Shown one piece after another: positions 36,487-45,444 of a stretch of 64,000 bases of DNA. The stretch is from Nostocales cyanobacterium (GTDB lineage Bacteria; Cyanobacteriota; Cyanobacteriia; Cyanobacteriales; Nostocaceae). The stretch lies in contig RDXV01000003.1 in assembly GCA_004292695.1 (NCBI GenBank), positions 20,839 to 84,838 on the forward strand, written 5' to 3'. The notes beneath the pieces are model-generated. The model made no database searches and had not been told where the DNA came from. It saw only the letters and a list, made by a program, of their open reading frames with translations. Within the stretch, counting starts at the first letter, position 1. Each line of letters starts with the position of its first letter. Both the position numbers and the translations under genes were made by a program.

Positions 36487-37584
36487 CTAACGAGAATTTG
36501 CATCTGATAACTGTGGTCCCTTCAAACCCATTTCTACATTTTCTACCCTTGTACGCAACAGTTCTGAAGCCTTAAATAATGAAATCAAATCTTCAGCTAA
36601 AGCACGATAACACAACCTCTCAAAACGTCTCGGTTGTTCATACTCTCCTCTTTTATTTTCAGGTTCTAATTCTTCTGGTTCTTGAGTACGCCAATTTCTG
36701 GCTACAGATTGAAACATATAGGTAAGAACAGAAGATTCAATAATACCAATGTCCCGTAAACGTACAAGTAAAGCTGCACCACTCACCCGGTAAATTTTTT
36801 TCAGGTAAATCAATTCTTGATAACCTAAAGAATGGCGATGTTTACCTACTTCCTTTTCCAAATGAAAACGAGGCATTAAAAAAGCTCCCGCAAATCTAGT
36901 TGCTGCTTTTTCTTCATCCTTATCAGATAAATATTGAGGATCAATCAACCGATGACATAATTCATGAGCAAGGGTTAGTCTTCTGCGCTCCAAGGAACAT
37001 TTTTTGTTAACAACAATTACAGGTAAATCACATAAACCTACTGGTCTTTTGACAAGACAAGTAAAACCAGAAACCGCATTTGGTAAATCAACAATCAGAA
37101 CTTTTAAGCCTTTCTCTTCTAAAAGTTCTGTCATATTAGGAATCGGATCAAAACCTAGTTTCCAATGATTGCGTAAATTGTTAGCTAAGTCTTCTGATTC
37201 CTCAATAGAATGAATTACTTTTAGTTGCTCAAAAGGCTGTTTCCAATTAGTACCATCTAGTTCTAAAATCTGCTCAATTTGCAAGTATCTTTCTACCCAT
37301 TCAATCACTTCCGTTTCCACACGGGCGCGATCTTTTGCAGTGGTGCTTGCTTTGGTACGAAAATCAACAGCAGTTAATTCAATTCCTTGACTATCCATTA
37401 AGTAACCCAAAGTTACCCCCAATGCTTTGCTTAAAGCAATCAAAACATCAGAACTAGGAGTCATTTCACCGCGTTCATATTTACCTATCGCTTGTGCGGA
37501 AACTTTGCCACCCATAGCTTCGGCTAAACCACGCAGTGAGTAACCCGCTTTTTTTCGAGCTAGTTTAATACGAGTGCCAATCAT
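36487..37584 (-). CDS. HTH plus ImmA/IrrE metallopeptidase regulator
   Basis: 365 residues. Residues 1-65 are an XRE-type HTH (IKLARKKAGYSLRGLAEAMGG, SAQAIGKYERGEMTP). Residues about 130-290 form an ImmA/IrrE (DUF955) peptidase domain with HELCH (207-211) and a downstream glutamate region KDEEKAATRFAGAFLMP. Such fused proteins cleave repressors or antitoxins in response to stress, or control phage and mobile elements. It is divergent from the DUF2188 gene with an 82-bp intergenic region containing a perfect inverted repeat, its likely operator. Confidence 0.88.
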   Translation of the reverse strand: MIGTRIKLARKKAGYSLRGLAEAMGGKVSAQAIGKYERGEMTPSSDVLIALSKALGVTLGYLMDSQGIELTAVDFRTKASTTAKDRARVETEVIEWVERYLQIEQILELDGTNWKQPFEQLKVIHSIEESEDLANNLRNHWKLGFDPIPNMTELLEEKGLKVLIVDLPNAVSGFTCLVKRPVGLCDLPVIVVNKKCSLERRRLTLAHELCHRLIDPQYLSDKDEEKAATRFAGAFLMPRFHLEKEVGKHRHSLGYQELIYLKKIYRVSGAALLVRLRDIGIIESSVLTYMFQSVARNWRTQEPEELEPENKRGEYEQPRRFERLCYRALAEDLISLFKASELLRTRVENVEMGLKGPQLSDANSR

Positions 37585-37593
37585 GACGGTGGT

Positions 37594-37632
37594 TAGTTTA
37601 CAAATTTATGTTAGTATATTTATTGTAAACTA
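37594..37632. promoter_or_regulatory. Divergent promoter/operator with 10-bp inverted repeat
   Basis: TAGTTTACAA (37594-37603) and TTGTAAACTA (37623-37632) are perfect inverted repeats 19 bases apart, midway between the two divergent genes. They overlap TTTACA boxes on both strands, placed like -35 elements. Confidence 0.65.
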
Positions 37633-37666
37633 TTATGGGAATAAAAAACCCCATAAAGGAGACATT

Positions 37667-37885
37667 ATGTCAAAAGTCCATATCGTCCCACATAACGGCG
37701 CATGGGCGGTAAGAGTTGAAGGCGACCCCTTCCCATTGAGAATTTACCGAACTCAATACGGAGCGATTGACTTTGGAAAAAAAGTTGCCCAATCTTATTT
37801 TATGGAACTGGTCATTCATCGCTCCAATGGAAGATTTCGTGAGGCTTGGTCTTATGGAAATGATCCATATCCCCCCAGAGGCTAA
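37667..37885 (+). CDS. DUF2188 family protein
   Basis: 72 residues from the ATG at 37667, chosen because AAAGGAG precedes it by 5 bases. A longer frame from 37574 would cross the divergent promoter. The pattern KVHIVPHNGAWAVRVEGD, then AIDFGKKVAQSYFMELVIHRSNGRFREAWSYGNDPYPP, is the DUF2188 fold. These proteins are often linked to mobile or TA loci. Divergence from an ImmA/HTH regulator with a shared operator suggests it is controlled by, or controls, that protein. Confidence 0.8.
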   Translation: MSKVHIVPHNGAWAVRVEGDPFPLRIYRTQYGAIDFGKKVAQSYFMELVIHRSNGRFREAWSYGNDPYPPRG

Positions 37886-37890
37886 ACAAG

Positions 37891-37922
37891 AAGCCCCAAA
37901 GATGTGGGAGTCTAAGGGGCTT
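37891..37922 (+). terminator. Hairpin after the DUF2188 gene
   Basis: AAGCCCC and GGGGCTT pair perfectly around an 18-base loop, 6 bp past the stop codon. No T-run follows, so termination is uncertain. Confidence 0.4.
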
Positions 37923-38043
37923 GAATAAATCAAATGGTATTTGAGGCTGTGGTAATATCTACAGCCTTTTCTTTAATTTTCAGTTTAACCCGTTTTACTA
38001 CTAAAATTTATAAAATATTTATATTCTCCCACCCACTCCCACC

Positions 38044-38472
38044 ATGAACAAAACCATATTTCACCTCGCCTTCCCCGTCACCAACATCCCCCAAACCAAA
38101 GAATTTTACATTGATGGTTTAGGCTGTATCCCCGGAAGAGAAAACCCCCACGCCTTAATTCTCAACCTTTACGGACATCAATTAGTTGCCCACATCACCA
38201 AAGAAATTTTAACACCCCAAAAAACTATTTACCCCCGACATTTCGGTTTAATTTTCACTCAAGAAACTGACTGGAAAGAATTACTAGAAACCGCAAAAAC
38301 CAAACAATTAAATTTTAGAGAAGAACCTAAAAGCCGTTTCTTAGATTCTCCCCTAGAACATCACACATTTTTTCTAGAAGATCCTTTTTACAACTTAATG
38401 GAATTCAAATATTATCGTTATCCAGAAGCAATTTTTGGCAGTTCTGAATATACAGAAATTGGTGATAGGTGA
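38044..38472 (+). CDS. VOC (glyoxalase/bleomycin-resistance) family protein
   Basis: 142 residues. Two beta-alpha-beta halves of the vicinal-oxygen-chelate fold: IFHLAFPVTNIPQTKEFYIDGLGC and, near the end, HHTFFLEDPFYNLMEFKYY, with H7 and the terminal glutamate as probable metal ligands. The substrate cannot be read from the sequence. It is followed by a dense STRR region. Confidence 0.85.
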   Translation: MNKTIFHLAFPVTNIPQTKEFYIDGLGCIPGRENPHALILNLYGHQLVAHITKEILTPQKTIYPRHFGLIFTQETDWKELLETAKTKQLNFREEPKSRFLDSPLEHHTFFLEDPFYNLMEFKYYRYPEAIFGSSEYTEIGDR

Positions 38473-38492
38473 CTGGGGACTGGGAAGATGAA

Positions 38493-38556
38493 TAACCCAA
38501 TGCCCAATGCCCAATGCCCAATGCCCAATAACTAATAACTAATAACTAATAACTAA
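38493..38556. repeat. STRR arrays (CCCAATG and TAACTAA)
   Basis: Four CCCAATG units (about 38498-38528) are followed by TAACTAA units (about 38529-38556). The second array overlaps the stop codon of the minus-strand gene that ends at 38546 and encodes its last residues. Confidence 0.85.
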
Positions 38557-39181
38557 TAGGTTCATCTAATGCTGCTGCTACTACTTCAAAAGTTCTCTTA
38601 TCTGTTAACATCCAAGGATGCAGGGCAACGGGTATAATAAATTCCTTACCCACAGGTATTCTTGAACTTTCAGCAGGGACAATCATTAAATCATAAGGTG
38701 TCCAAATAGATGTAAAATTCAACTTTTTCAACATCTCTATATCGGAATTTAAGTCATTTAAAAAATCACTATCAGGCTGCATTTGTAAAGCACCCTTTAA
38801 CCAGGCTAAATATGCAATATTTGTGCCATTATGTGGTGAAGAAATAGTAATAAATCTCTTAACTCTTTCTATTCCCCCCAATCTTTGAATATAATAACGG
38901 CTAACAATTCCCCCCATACTAAAACCCACTATGTCTAATGGTTGTTCTGGTGCAAAGTTGGTGTTTACATAATTTGCTACTTGTTGCGCTAGTTTGTCTA
39001 AAAGCTCAGAACCGTTATTAGGAATTAAATCAAGCGCAGAAACTATCCTACCCTGTTTTCCCAGGTAACGCGCCATTTTATTAAAAACCGCGCCTGTATC
39101 GTTAATTCCATGTACCAGTAAAACAGGGTTACGTCTTTTTTCTTTTAAAATAGGACTGTGCTTTTTTGTTTTGTTATCCAT
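38546..39181 (-). CDS. Lipase-like alpha/beta hydrolase
   Basis: About 211 residues from MDNKTKK, a start with AAGAG about 9 bases upstream. Longer frames reach 39235 with TTG or 39226 with ATG. Features: oxyanion-hole motif PVLLVHGINDTG, nucleophile elbow GFSMGG, and the late histidine in VALHPWML. The layout resembles triacylglycerol lipase or PGAP1-like esterases. There is no signal peptide in the shorter form. The terminal ISY and stop come from the STRR array. Confidence 0.78.
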   Translation of the reverse strand: MDNKTKKHSPILKEKRRNPVLLVHGINDTGAVFNKMARYLGKQGRIVSALDLIPNNGSELLDKLAQQVANYVNTNFAPEQPLDIVGFSMGGIVSRYYIQRLGGIERVKRFITISSPHNGTNIAYLAWLKGALQMQPDSDFLNDLNSDIEMLKKLNFTSIWTPYDLMIVPAESSRIPVGKEFIIPVALHPWMLTDKRTFEVVAAALDEPISY

Positions 39182-39235
39182 AGTAATACTCTTAAAATAA
39201 ATCTGTGAAAATTTGTCAGTATTCATGAAATCCAA

Positions 39236-39588
39236 TTTTAGGAGATTCTGTAGAAAATATAACCAAGTACCAAAGCTATTGGTATCAAGGCTGTGACAGT
39301 TTGTGCAGTTACTTAGTTATTATTAATTTTTATTAAGAAAAGTCTCATAATCTTGCTTATAGATACGGTAAGATTTAATAATGATTTGGCAGTCTTTCTG
39401 GGTTATTTTGCAGTTGTAATGAAGTCATAACAACTACCCCAGAGAATGACTACAAGGTGATTAAGTAAAAATCCCTAAAATTATTACCGTTAGCAATTTT
39501 GGCAACAAATGTAAAATTATGTTGCGATAGTTAACAAATAAGGTAAAACTGTAAAATTTTCACAACATTAACAACAGGAGAAAAAGTC
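39236..39588. other. 350-bp intergenic region, no gene seen
   Basis: AT-rich region between divergent genes. Apart from the ribosome-binding site AGGAGA before 39589 and a small ACCAAAGCTATTGGT near-palindrome (about 39271-39285) there is nothing I can support. Confidence 0.5.
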
Positions 39589-39975
39589 ATGTTTGGATTT
39601 ATCAAAAAGTTAATTGGTGGTATTTTTGGTTTCCTGGGTGGTTTGTTTGGCAAAAAAAATGAATTTTACTTAGAACTCAAAGAAGAAGCAGGAGAAACAG
39701 CAGCAGCGCCCGCACCAGCGCCCAAAGCAGAACCCGCTACAGTAACCACAGCAGAACCTGTGAAAGCAGAGAAAGCACAACCAGCGAAGGTAGAGAAAGC
39801 AAAACCAGCTAAACCAGAACCAGTAAAAGCAGCTAAAGCAGAACCCGCACCAGCAGCAGAAACAACTTTTGCACCCAAATATTTACTATCTACAGGTTCT
39901 AGTTCTCGTCGTCGTCCTGGTGCTAATATGAATAGCTTTTTAGACATGGCACGTCAAGTTAAAGTACCTGGATAA
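39589..39975 (+). CDS. Small Ala/Pro/Lys/Glu-rich protein, cyanobacterial type
   Basis: 128 residues in three parts. The N-terminus (1-23) is a glycine/phenylalanine-rich amphipathic helix (FIKKLIGGIFGFLGGLFGKK) that could attach to membranes. The middle (35-95) is a disordered A/P/K/E repeat stretch such as EPVKAEKAQPAKVEKAKPAK. The C-terminus ends with a conserved-looking basic segment, SSSRRRPGANMNSFLDMARQ. AGGAG lies 9 bases upstream. I recall similar proteins in other cyanobacteria, but no function is known to me. Confidence 0.7.
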   Translation: MFGFIKKLIGGIFGFLGGLFGKKNEFYLELKEEAGETAAAPAPAPKAEPATVTTAEPVKAEKAQPAKVEKAKPAKPEPVKAAKAEPAPAAETTFAPKYLLSTGSSSRRRPGANMNSFLDMARQVKVPG

Positions 39976-40059
39976 ATTTGGTATTTACTAATTATTAATA
40001 AAGTTGGTCAATCAGTTTTTATTTGTGAATAAAGTCAAATTCTTTGATTGACCATTCCC

Positions 40060-41145
40060 CTATTTTGATTCGTCATTTCTGGTAAAAATGATTCCACTGT
40101 ATAAATGAAAAGCTGAATCCCAATTGCTTTTCTCTTTCCTGTAAATTTGGATGTTAGCAGGGATTTTATTTAGGGTTTCTGTTTGATCCAAAACCCCTTC
40201 TCCGAAAGGTTGAAACTCTGACCATACTTGAGTATTAGTAGTGTTTTCATTAATCCAGCTAATTAAATTATTCCAATTAATTCTCATGGTGTTTTGTGTA
40301 GCATTGGGTGAAATTTCTAAACCCTGTTGAAAATCGTAACCACTGTCATAAATTCTTAAAATACTGCGTCTTTCGGGTAAGTGTAAATCGCAAAAGTGAG
40401 CATAATCTTGAGTTTGGGTTTTCCGTTCTAATTTACCCCGAACATTCAAATCAACAACTTCTTCAAAAATAGGTAATAAACCCATTACTTTAGCTGTTAC
40501 TTCTGACCAAGAAAAACTCAAAGAACCCATTTGATTATTGTTACTCGTACAGACAACATGAGGGTTTTTAGAAGATTGAGAAAAGTATTTAACTTGATAA
40601 ACTTGAATATTTTGAATGTGTGATAATTTCAACCAAAAACAGGAAATTCCGGCTTGTTGTAATTGTTTACCATAAAACTGCATTTCCCCAATTTTACCAA
40701 TACGATAAACTCGCCAAGCACGACTAGGTAAAACTAACCTAGCAGAATATGGGTCAATTTGCATAATTTTAGCAAATTCTTTTGCCGCTAAAGTTCTTTG
40801 TTCACTGTTAATGTTAGTTGGTTCTAAAACTAAAATTCCCTGTTCAGCATTAGTTGGTTCTGCGGTTGCTTCTGCAATAGCTTGTTTTCTTTCTGCTTTT
40901 TCTGCATCTTCCAAACGTTGTAAACCCTGACGTGCTTGGGACAAAATTTTATTATTAATTGTTACCTTTAATAGTTGACGATAAATTTTTTCTGCTTCCT
41001 GACGTTTCCCGGAAACTTCCTGTAATTTCGCTACATATAAATGTACCCAAGGATCATCAGGTGATTTTTTAATTAATGGTTTGAGTAATTTAGCTGCGGT
41101 TTGGTAGTCTTGACGTTCCAAGGCGGTGTTAACTTCTTCTAACAT
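40060..41145 (-). CDS. TPR-containing cyanobacterial protein
   Basis: 361 residues. The N-terminal 75 residues are two TPR-like helix pairs (ALERQDYQTAAKLLKPLIKKSPDDPWVHLYVAKLQEVSG). Then come an acidic linker and about 230 residues of mixed structure with conserved-looking YSARLVLPSRAWRVYRIG and DFQQGLEISPNATQNTMRINW. There is no signal peptide or membrane helix. The C-terminal region seems to be a cyanobacterial-specific domain of unknown role. It follows rsmE by only 5 bp, so the two are probably one transcription unit. Confidence 0.7.
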   Translation of the reverse strand: MLEEVNTALERQDYQTAAKLLKPLIKKSPDDPWVHLYVAKLQEVSGKRQEAEKIYRQLLKVTINNKILSQARQGLQRLEDAEKAERKQAIAEATAEPTNAEQGILVLEPTNINSEQRTLAAKEFAKIMQIDPYSARLVLPSRAWRVYRIGKIGEMQFYGKQLQQAGISCFWLKLSHIQNIQVYQVKYFSQSSKNPHVVCTSNNNQMGSLSFSWSEVTAKVMGLLPIFEEVVDLNVRGKLERKTQTQDYAHFCDLHLPERRSILRIYDSGYDFQQGLEISPNATQNTMRINWNNLISWINENTTNTQVWSEFQPFGEGVLDQTETLNKIPANIQIYRKEKSNWDSAFHLYSGIIFTRNDESK

Positions 41146-41150
41146 AACTT

Positions 41151-41858
41151 TTATACTTCATGAATAGCGGTAATTAAGGATAAGGCAACTATGGGAGCGG
41201 TGACAGCGCGGAGGATACGACGACCCAGGGAAACGGGCTGAAATCCTGATTCTATGGCTATTTCTAGTTCTGTATCTGTCCATCCTCCTTCGGGTCCAAT
41301 GGCGATGATCATTTCTGGTAAGGAATTATTAATTACCTTAGTTAAATGGGGATATTCACCACGTGCTTCACAGATATAACGATGATTTATTTGACATTCA
41401 CTAATGGCAGTTTTAAAAGATACAGGTTCTAAGATAGTGGGAACAAAAGCCCTTTCTGACTGTTCAGAGGCTTCTGTGGCTATGCGTTGCCAACGTTCTA
41501 GTTTTTGGGAACTGGGTTTTAATAAGGTGCGATCGCTCAACACAGGTAAAATATAAGTTACACCCAATTCAGTACAACAACGGACAATATCATCAAAACC
41601 ATTGCCTTTGGGTAGTGCCATCATTAAAGTGATAGATACTGGTAGTTCTGTTTTTACCTCCAATGGTTCTAAAATATGGGCTTTTTCTGCTGTTAACTGT
41701 GCTAACCACCATTTACCTTTGCCATCCATTACAATAAATTTATCCCCATCTCCTAACCGCAACACCCTGAGTAAATAATGTTTTTGTTGTGGTGTTAAGA
41801 TAATAGATGTTTCTTGGATTTGGGAATTGTTGATGGTAATGCGTTGAAGTTGGGACAT
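41151..41858 (-). CDS. rsmE: 16S rRNA m3U1498 methyltransferase
   Basis: 235 residues. SPOUT-fold RNA methyltransferase acting on U1498 of 16S rRNA. Diagnostic segments: the N-terminal PUA-like part (QKHYLLRVLRLGDGDKFIVMDGKG), LMMALPKGNGFDDIVRCCTELGV, and the SAM-binding knot IIAIGPEGGWTDTELEIA followed by SLGRRILRAVTAPIVALS. The length is normal. A HIP1 site is present in the gene. Confidence 0.96.
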   Translation of the reverse strand: MSQLQRITINNSQIQETSIILTPQQKHYLLRVLRLGDGDKFIVMDGKGKWWLAQLTAEKAHILEPLEVKTELPVSITLMMALPKGNGFDDIVRCCTELGVTYILPVLSDRTLLKPSSQKLERWQRIATEASEQSERAFVPTILEPVSFKTAISECQINHRYICEARGEYPHLTKVINNSLPEMIIAIGPEGGWTDTELEIAIESGFQPVSLGRRILRAVTAPIVALSLITAIHEV

Positions 41859-42044
41859 AGTAGATATTTTTGCAGTTCAGGGATTTTGAAAACCTCTGAT
41901 ATTGAATTTTTAACTATTGTATATAAGTTACCCAAAAATTAGAGAATAATTAACTATTCCAGGCACAAAGAACATAAAGGAGAGAAAAGGAAGCATCCCA
42001 AATGTGTAAATTTATTTTGATCTCACAGAAAAAATGATCCAAGG

Positions 42045-42150
42045 TCTTGATATGATTGAACCGCAAAGGACACAAAGAACACAAAGGTAAGAGAGTTTAA
42101 GAGATTTTTTAGTTTTGCGGCGGTTATTTTTTCTGGCTTTGGGATGCGGA
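42045..42150 (+). repeat. Dispersed ~100-bp repeat, copy 2
   Basis: Related to 104-206: TTGATATGATTGAACCGCAA, AAAGGTAAGAG, AGAGATTTTTTAGTTTTG. A shorter related piece (GGCACAAAGAAC...AAAGGAGAG) lies at about 41960-41985. The rest of the gap 41859-42307 shows nothing else. Confidence 0.7.
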
Positions 42151-42307
42151 TAGAGAAAAGTATTTTTACTTATTGTGGTTTGATTATCAAATTATATTTT
42201 TAAGACTGTAAATTTGATGATTTTTAAATTAAATTGAATAATATTAAAAATGTGTCTATATAACTGTTATTTAATTTTTGCACAAAACTCATTCAGGTCA
42301 AACTAAA

Positions 42308-42697
42308 ATGCCAAAATGGAAATTATCTACAGAATTTAGCTTTGATAGCGCCCACTTCATCAAGGACTATAATGGACCTTGTGGGAGAATGCACGGTCAC
42401 ACTTACAAGGTCAGAGTAGAGGTACAATCATCACAGTTACATTCTTCCGAATATTGTCCTCATCCGGTGATGATAGCTGATTTTAGAAGTTTACGGTGGG
42501 CAAAAAAAGATGTTACCCAAGGGGGGTTAGATCACTGTGTTCTCAACGAAGTGTTACCACCGGAATATGAAACTACTGCGGAGATGATCGCTAAGTATAT
42601 TTATGATGAAACTAAAAAGCGATTACCTACAGATGTAAAACTCAAAGTGGCAGTGTCAGAAACGCCTAATTCGTGGGCTGAATATGAGGATGATTAA
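42308..42697 (+). CDS. queD: 6-carboxytetrahydropterin synthase (QueD/PTPS family)
   Basis: 129 residues from the ATG at 42308; a TTG ten codons earlier is not needed. Zinc ligands H16, H29 and H31 (SAHFIKDYNGPCGRMHGHTYKV) and the catalytic cysteine C25 are present, as is the conserved ADFRSLRW and the LDHCVLN and AEMIAKYIYDE segments. In bacteria QueD makes the precursor of preQ0 for queuosine. Other queuosine genes are not nearby, and a pteridine role is possible. Confidence 0.88.
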   Translation: MPKWKLSTEFSFDSAHFIKDYNGPCGRMHGHTYKVRVEVQSSQLHSSEYCPHPVMIADFRSLRWAKKDVTQGGLDHCVLNEVLPPEYETTAEMIAKYIYDETKKRLPTDVKLKVAVSETPNSWAEYEDD

Positions 42698-42759
42698 GAA
42701 CAATTTTTTGCAGATTCTCATGGTTTAATTTTTAAGGTGATAATTAATAACTATGAGAT

Positions 42760-43956
42760 ATGCAGCAAAAATCAGCCGCCTTAAAGTTTGTAATTTTACT
42801 TGGTTTTGTTAGTCTCTGTGCCGATGCCACCTATGAGGGGGCGCGTAGTATTACGGGGGCTTATCTAGAAGTATTAGGTTCTAGTGGCACGGCAGTAGGA
42901 CTCATAGCGGGTTTTGGGGAACTGATAGGTTATGGGTTTCGCTTAGTTATCGGTTATCTCAGTGATCAAACTCGCAAATATTGGGGAATTACAACTTTAG
43001 GCTACATTTTAAATACGGCAGTTGTTCCATTTTTAGCCTTAGCAGGGAGGTGGGAAGTAGCCGCAGGTTTGATGATGGCTGAACGTACTGGTAAAGCTAT
43101 CCGTACCCCTCCCAGGGATGCCCTGTTATCCTATGGTGTGAGTCAAATTGGGAGAGGGTTTGGTTTTGGTTTACATGAAGCGATGGATCAAACAGGTGCT
43201 GTCATGGGGCCTTTGGCTGTGGCTGCAATGGTTTATTTTCAAGGGGAATATCGCAATGGGTTTACTATTTTAATTGTTCCAGCGGTTTTAGGGTTAATTG
43301 TATTATTAATTCTGCAATTTCTCTATCCTCAACCTAGTGATTTTGAAGTAGAAACACACACAGATCCAGAAGCTAAATTACCCCAAATTTTTTGGATTTA
43401 TTTAATTGCTGTGGGCATTATTGCTGCTGGATATGCTGATTTTCCTTTGATTGCTTTTCATTTTCAAAAGGCTGAAATTGCTTCTGGTTTAACTATTCCT
43501 TTGTTTTATGCTTTAGCTATGGCGGTGGATGCGGTGGCAGCGCTGATATTTGGATACTTTTTTGATATTTTTGGTATTTATATCCTGATTATTGCGGCTT
43601 TAATATCGTCTTTGTTTGCACCATTGGTATTTTTGGGAAATACTAATTTAGCTATTTTAGGAATGGTATTTTGGGGTATTGGCATGGGAGCGCAAGAATC
43701 TGTTCTCAAAGCGGCGATCGCCAATCTTGTTCCTATGAATAAACGAGCAACAGCCTATGGAATTTTTAGCACAGGCTACGGTTTATCCTGGTTTTTAGGT
43801 AGTGCTTTAATGGGTTTTTTATATGATCACTCCATTACTTTTTTAGTGGGTTTTTCTGCCATAACTCAACTTTTATCAATTCCTTTCTTTGCATGGGTAA
43901 AATTACGGGCGGCTACACCTTCCCAAACTTCCCCAGATATTTCCACCAACCAGTGA
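42760..43956 (+). CDS. Major facilitator superfamily transporter
   Basis: 398 residues with 11-12 membrane helices. The loop between helices 2 and 3 carries the MFS-type GYLSDQTRKYWG signature, and the second half repeats it weakly (GYFFDIFGIYIL). Conserved ADATYEGARSITGAYLEVLGSS at the start and ERTGKAIRTPPRDALLSYG mark a subgroup found in cyanobacteria and archaea. The substrate is unknown. A GGGAACA STRR array follows the stop codon. Confidence 0.85.
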   Translation: MQQKSAALKFVILLGFVSLCADATYEGARSITGAYLEVLGSSGTAVGLIAGFGELIGYGFRLVIGYLSDQTRKYWGITTLGYILNTAVVPFLALAGRWEVAAGLMMAERTGKAIRTPPRDALLSYGVSQIGRGFGFGLHEAMDQTGAVMGPLAVAAMVYFQGEYRNGFTILIVPAVLGLIVLLILQFLYPQPSDFEVETHTDPEAKLPQIFWIYLIAVGIIAAGYADFPLIAFHFQKAEIASGLTIPLFYALAMAVDAVAALIFGYFFDIFGIYILIIAALISSLFAPLVFLGNTNLAILGMVFWGIGMGAQESVLKAAIANLVPMNKRATAYGIFSTGYGLSWFLGSALMGFLYDHSITFLVGFSAITQLLSIPFFAWVKLRAATPSQTSPDISTNQ

Positions 43957-43968
43957 ATAACTGAAAAT

Positions 43969-43998
43969 AGGGAACAGGGAACAGGGAACAGGGAACAG
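43969..43998. repeat. STRR array (GGGAACA)
   Basis: About four tandem GGGAACA heptads immediately after the MFS gene, the same family as at 9257-9282. Confidence 0.9.
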
Positions 43999-44056
43999 GT
44001 AAGAAAAGTTTTGGTATGTGCTGGGTTTATTTTGCACGACTACTTATCTATGACTT

Positions 44057-45211
44057 TTAGACTGTCAGGGAATTAGGATCTGGTGTAGAAGATGGTTCTA
44101 GTTTTTTGAGTGTGTTTATTTCTTCCGCTGTAACATCTTCTGTATGATGGCGAATAATTGGGGGGCGGATAGCCACAATTATGGTTTTAATGACTACTGC
44201 ACAGGGAACAGCAACAATTACCCCTAAAAGTCCGGCAACTCTAGCACCAGTAAGTACAGATATTAAGATCCACACGGGGTTTAAACCTGTAAAACTGCCT
44301 AAAATGCGGGGGGCGATGATGTTTTCGAGAATTTGCTGAACGATGACTGCTGCGGCTAAAACTCTCGCCCCCATCCATACATCTTGTAAGGAAACTAACA
44401 AAGTTGTGGCAGCTATACCCACAGAACCACCAAAGGGTATCAGTGCCATGATACCGATCGTTAAGCCGAATAATAACCCATAGGAGACTTTTAACCACAG
44501 AAAGGCAGGAATTAAAGCCGAGGCCATGCAGGTGGATAAAATTAATTGGGTGATGAAGAAATTTTGAAAACTTAAACGTACTGTTCTGGAAAAAGGTTCT
44601 CGAAATCTTGTGGGTAGCCATTCTACTAAACTTTCCCACAGTTCTCCACCATGCTGTAACAAGTAGAACGTTAACACCATTGTCAGTAAGAAATCTAATA
44701 AACTGGTAAAGGTGACTACCGCTAAATTTAAAACTTGTCCGGCGATCGCCTGTAGTTGTCCCTTGACGCGATCGTTAATTTGCACCACAATGGCATCGAG
44801 ATTAATGGGTAAACCGATGTTTTCTGCTCTCTCGTTTAACATCATTAATTGCGATCGCCCAGAGTCTATTAACTCCGGTAAACGGTTCACCAACTGTTGA
44901 GCTTGGGTAAGCGCCAGGGGAAACAGAGTCACACCCAGAGCTAGTAAAATCGCCAAAGCTGTTAAAAATACTAAAATAGCCACCTGTTCTCTTTTAGCAC
45001 CGTGCTTTTCCATCCAACTAACTGGATAGTTAAGTAAAAATGCTAAAACTGAAGCTCCCACTAAAATCACGATCAGAGAGTGGAAGTAGTTGAAAATCGC
45101 TGATATTGCCCAACCATTGAGAACCAATAAAGGCGCAAGTAAGGCGATCGCGGCTATCCGTGCTACTGGTGTAAATTGTTGCCACCAGTCTAGTAGCTTT
45201 CGTGTCTGCAT
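44057..45211 (-). CDS. AI-2E family (PerM/YdiK-like) transporter
   Basis: 384 residues with about eight membrane helices arranged as in the AI-2E/PerM family: paired N-terminal helices, a large central helical region (LVNRLPELIDSGRSQLMMLNE), then LLDFLLTMVLTFYLLQHGGELWESLVEWLP and the C-terminal ENIIAPRILGSFTGLNPVWILISVLTGARVAGLLG. Members are proposed exporters, some acting as Na+/H+ antiporters. The substrate is unknown. HIP1 sites occur in the gene. Confidence 0.88.
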   Translation of the reverse strand: MQTRKLLDWWQQFTPVARIAAIALLAPLLVLNGWAISAIFNYFHSLIVILVGASVLAFLLNYPVSWMEKHGAKREQVAILVFLTALAILLALGVTLFPLALTQAQQLVNRLPELIDSGRSQLMMLNERAENIGLPINLDAIVVQINDRVKGQLQAIAGQVLNLAVVTFTSLLDFLLTMVLTFYLLQHGGELWESLVEWLPTRFREPFSRTVRLSFQNFFITQLILSTCMASALIPAFLWLKVSYGLLFGLTIGIMALIPFGGSVGIAATTLLVSLQDVWMGARVLAAAVIVQQILENIIAPRILGSFTGLNPVWILISVLTGARVAGLLGVIVAVPCAVVIKTIIVAIRPPIIRHHTEDVTAEEINTLKKLEPSSTPDPNSLTV

Positions 45212-45444
45212 TTTCCGCTGATTAGGTGTAGAACTAAATAAAACTTGGGTAAACTTGAGTAAAATAATTGCTTACAGACTATTACAGCAGATTGTCGCCA
45301 AAGGAGGTACAAACCCAAAACTGAGAACCAAAACTAAAAACCAAAACTGAGAAGTTTTGTGGTTCAGTCATCCTGTCTACTAGGAATGTATCTCATTGAA
45401 GATGAAACTTGCTGTACTTCTAATTTAGGATTAGGCTCACTAAA

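Noticed and set aside
39666..39947. Minus-strand frame of 93 codons in the A/P/K/E-rich gene
   Set aside because: Low-complexity GCN codons read as open on both strands; the plus-strand gene has the ribosome site and conserved ends.
44241..44639. 132-codon minus-strand frame inside the AI-2E transporter gene
   Set aside because: Same-strand shifted frame with no sensible composition; the transporter frame has clear membrane helices.
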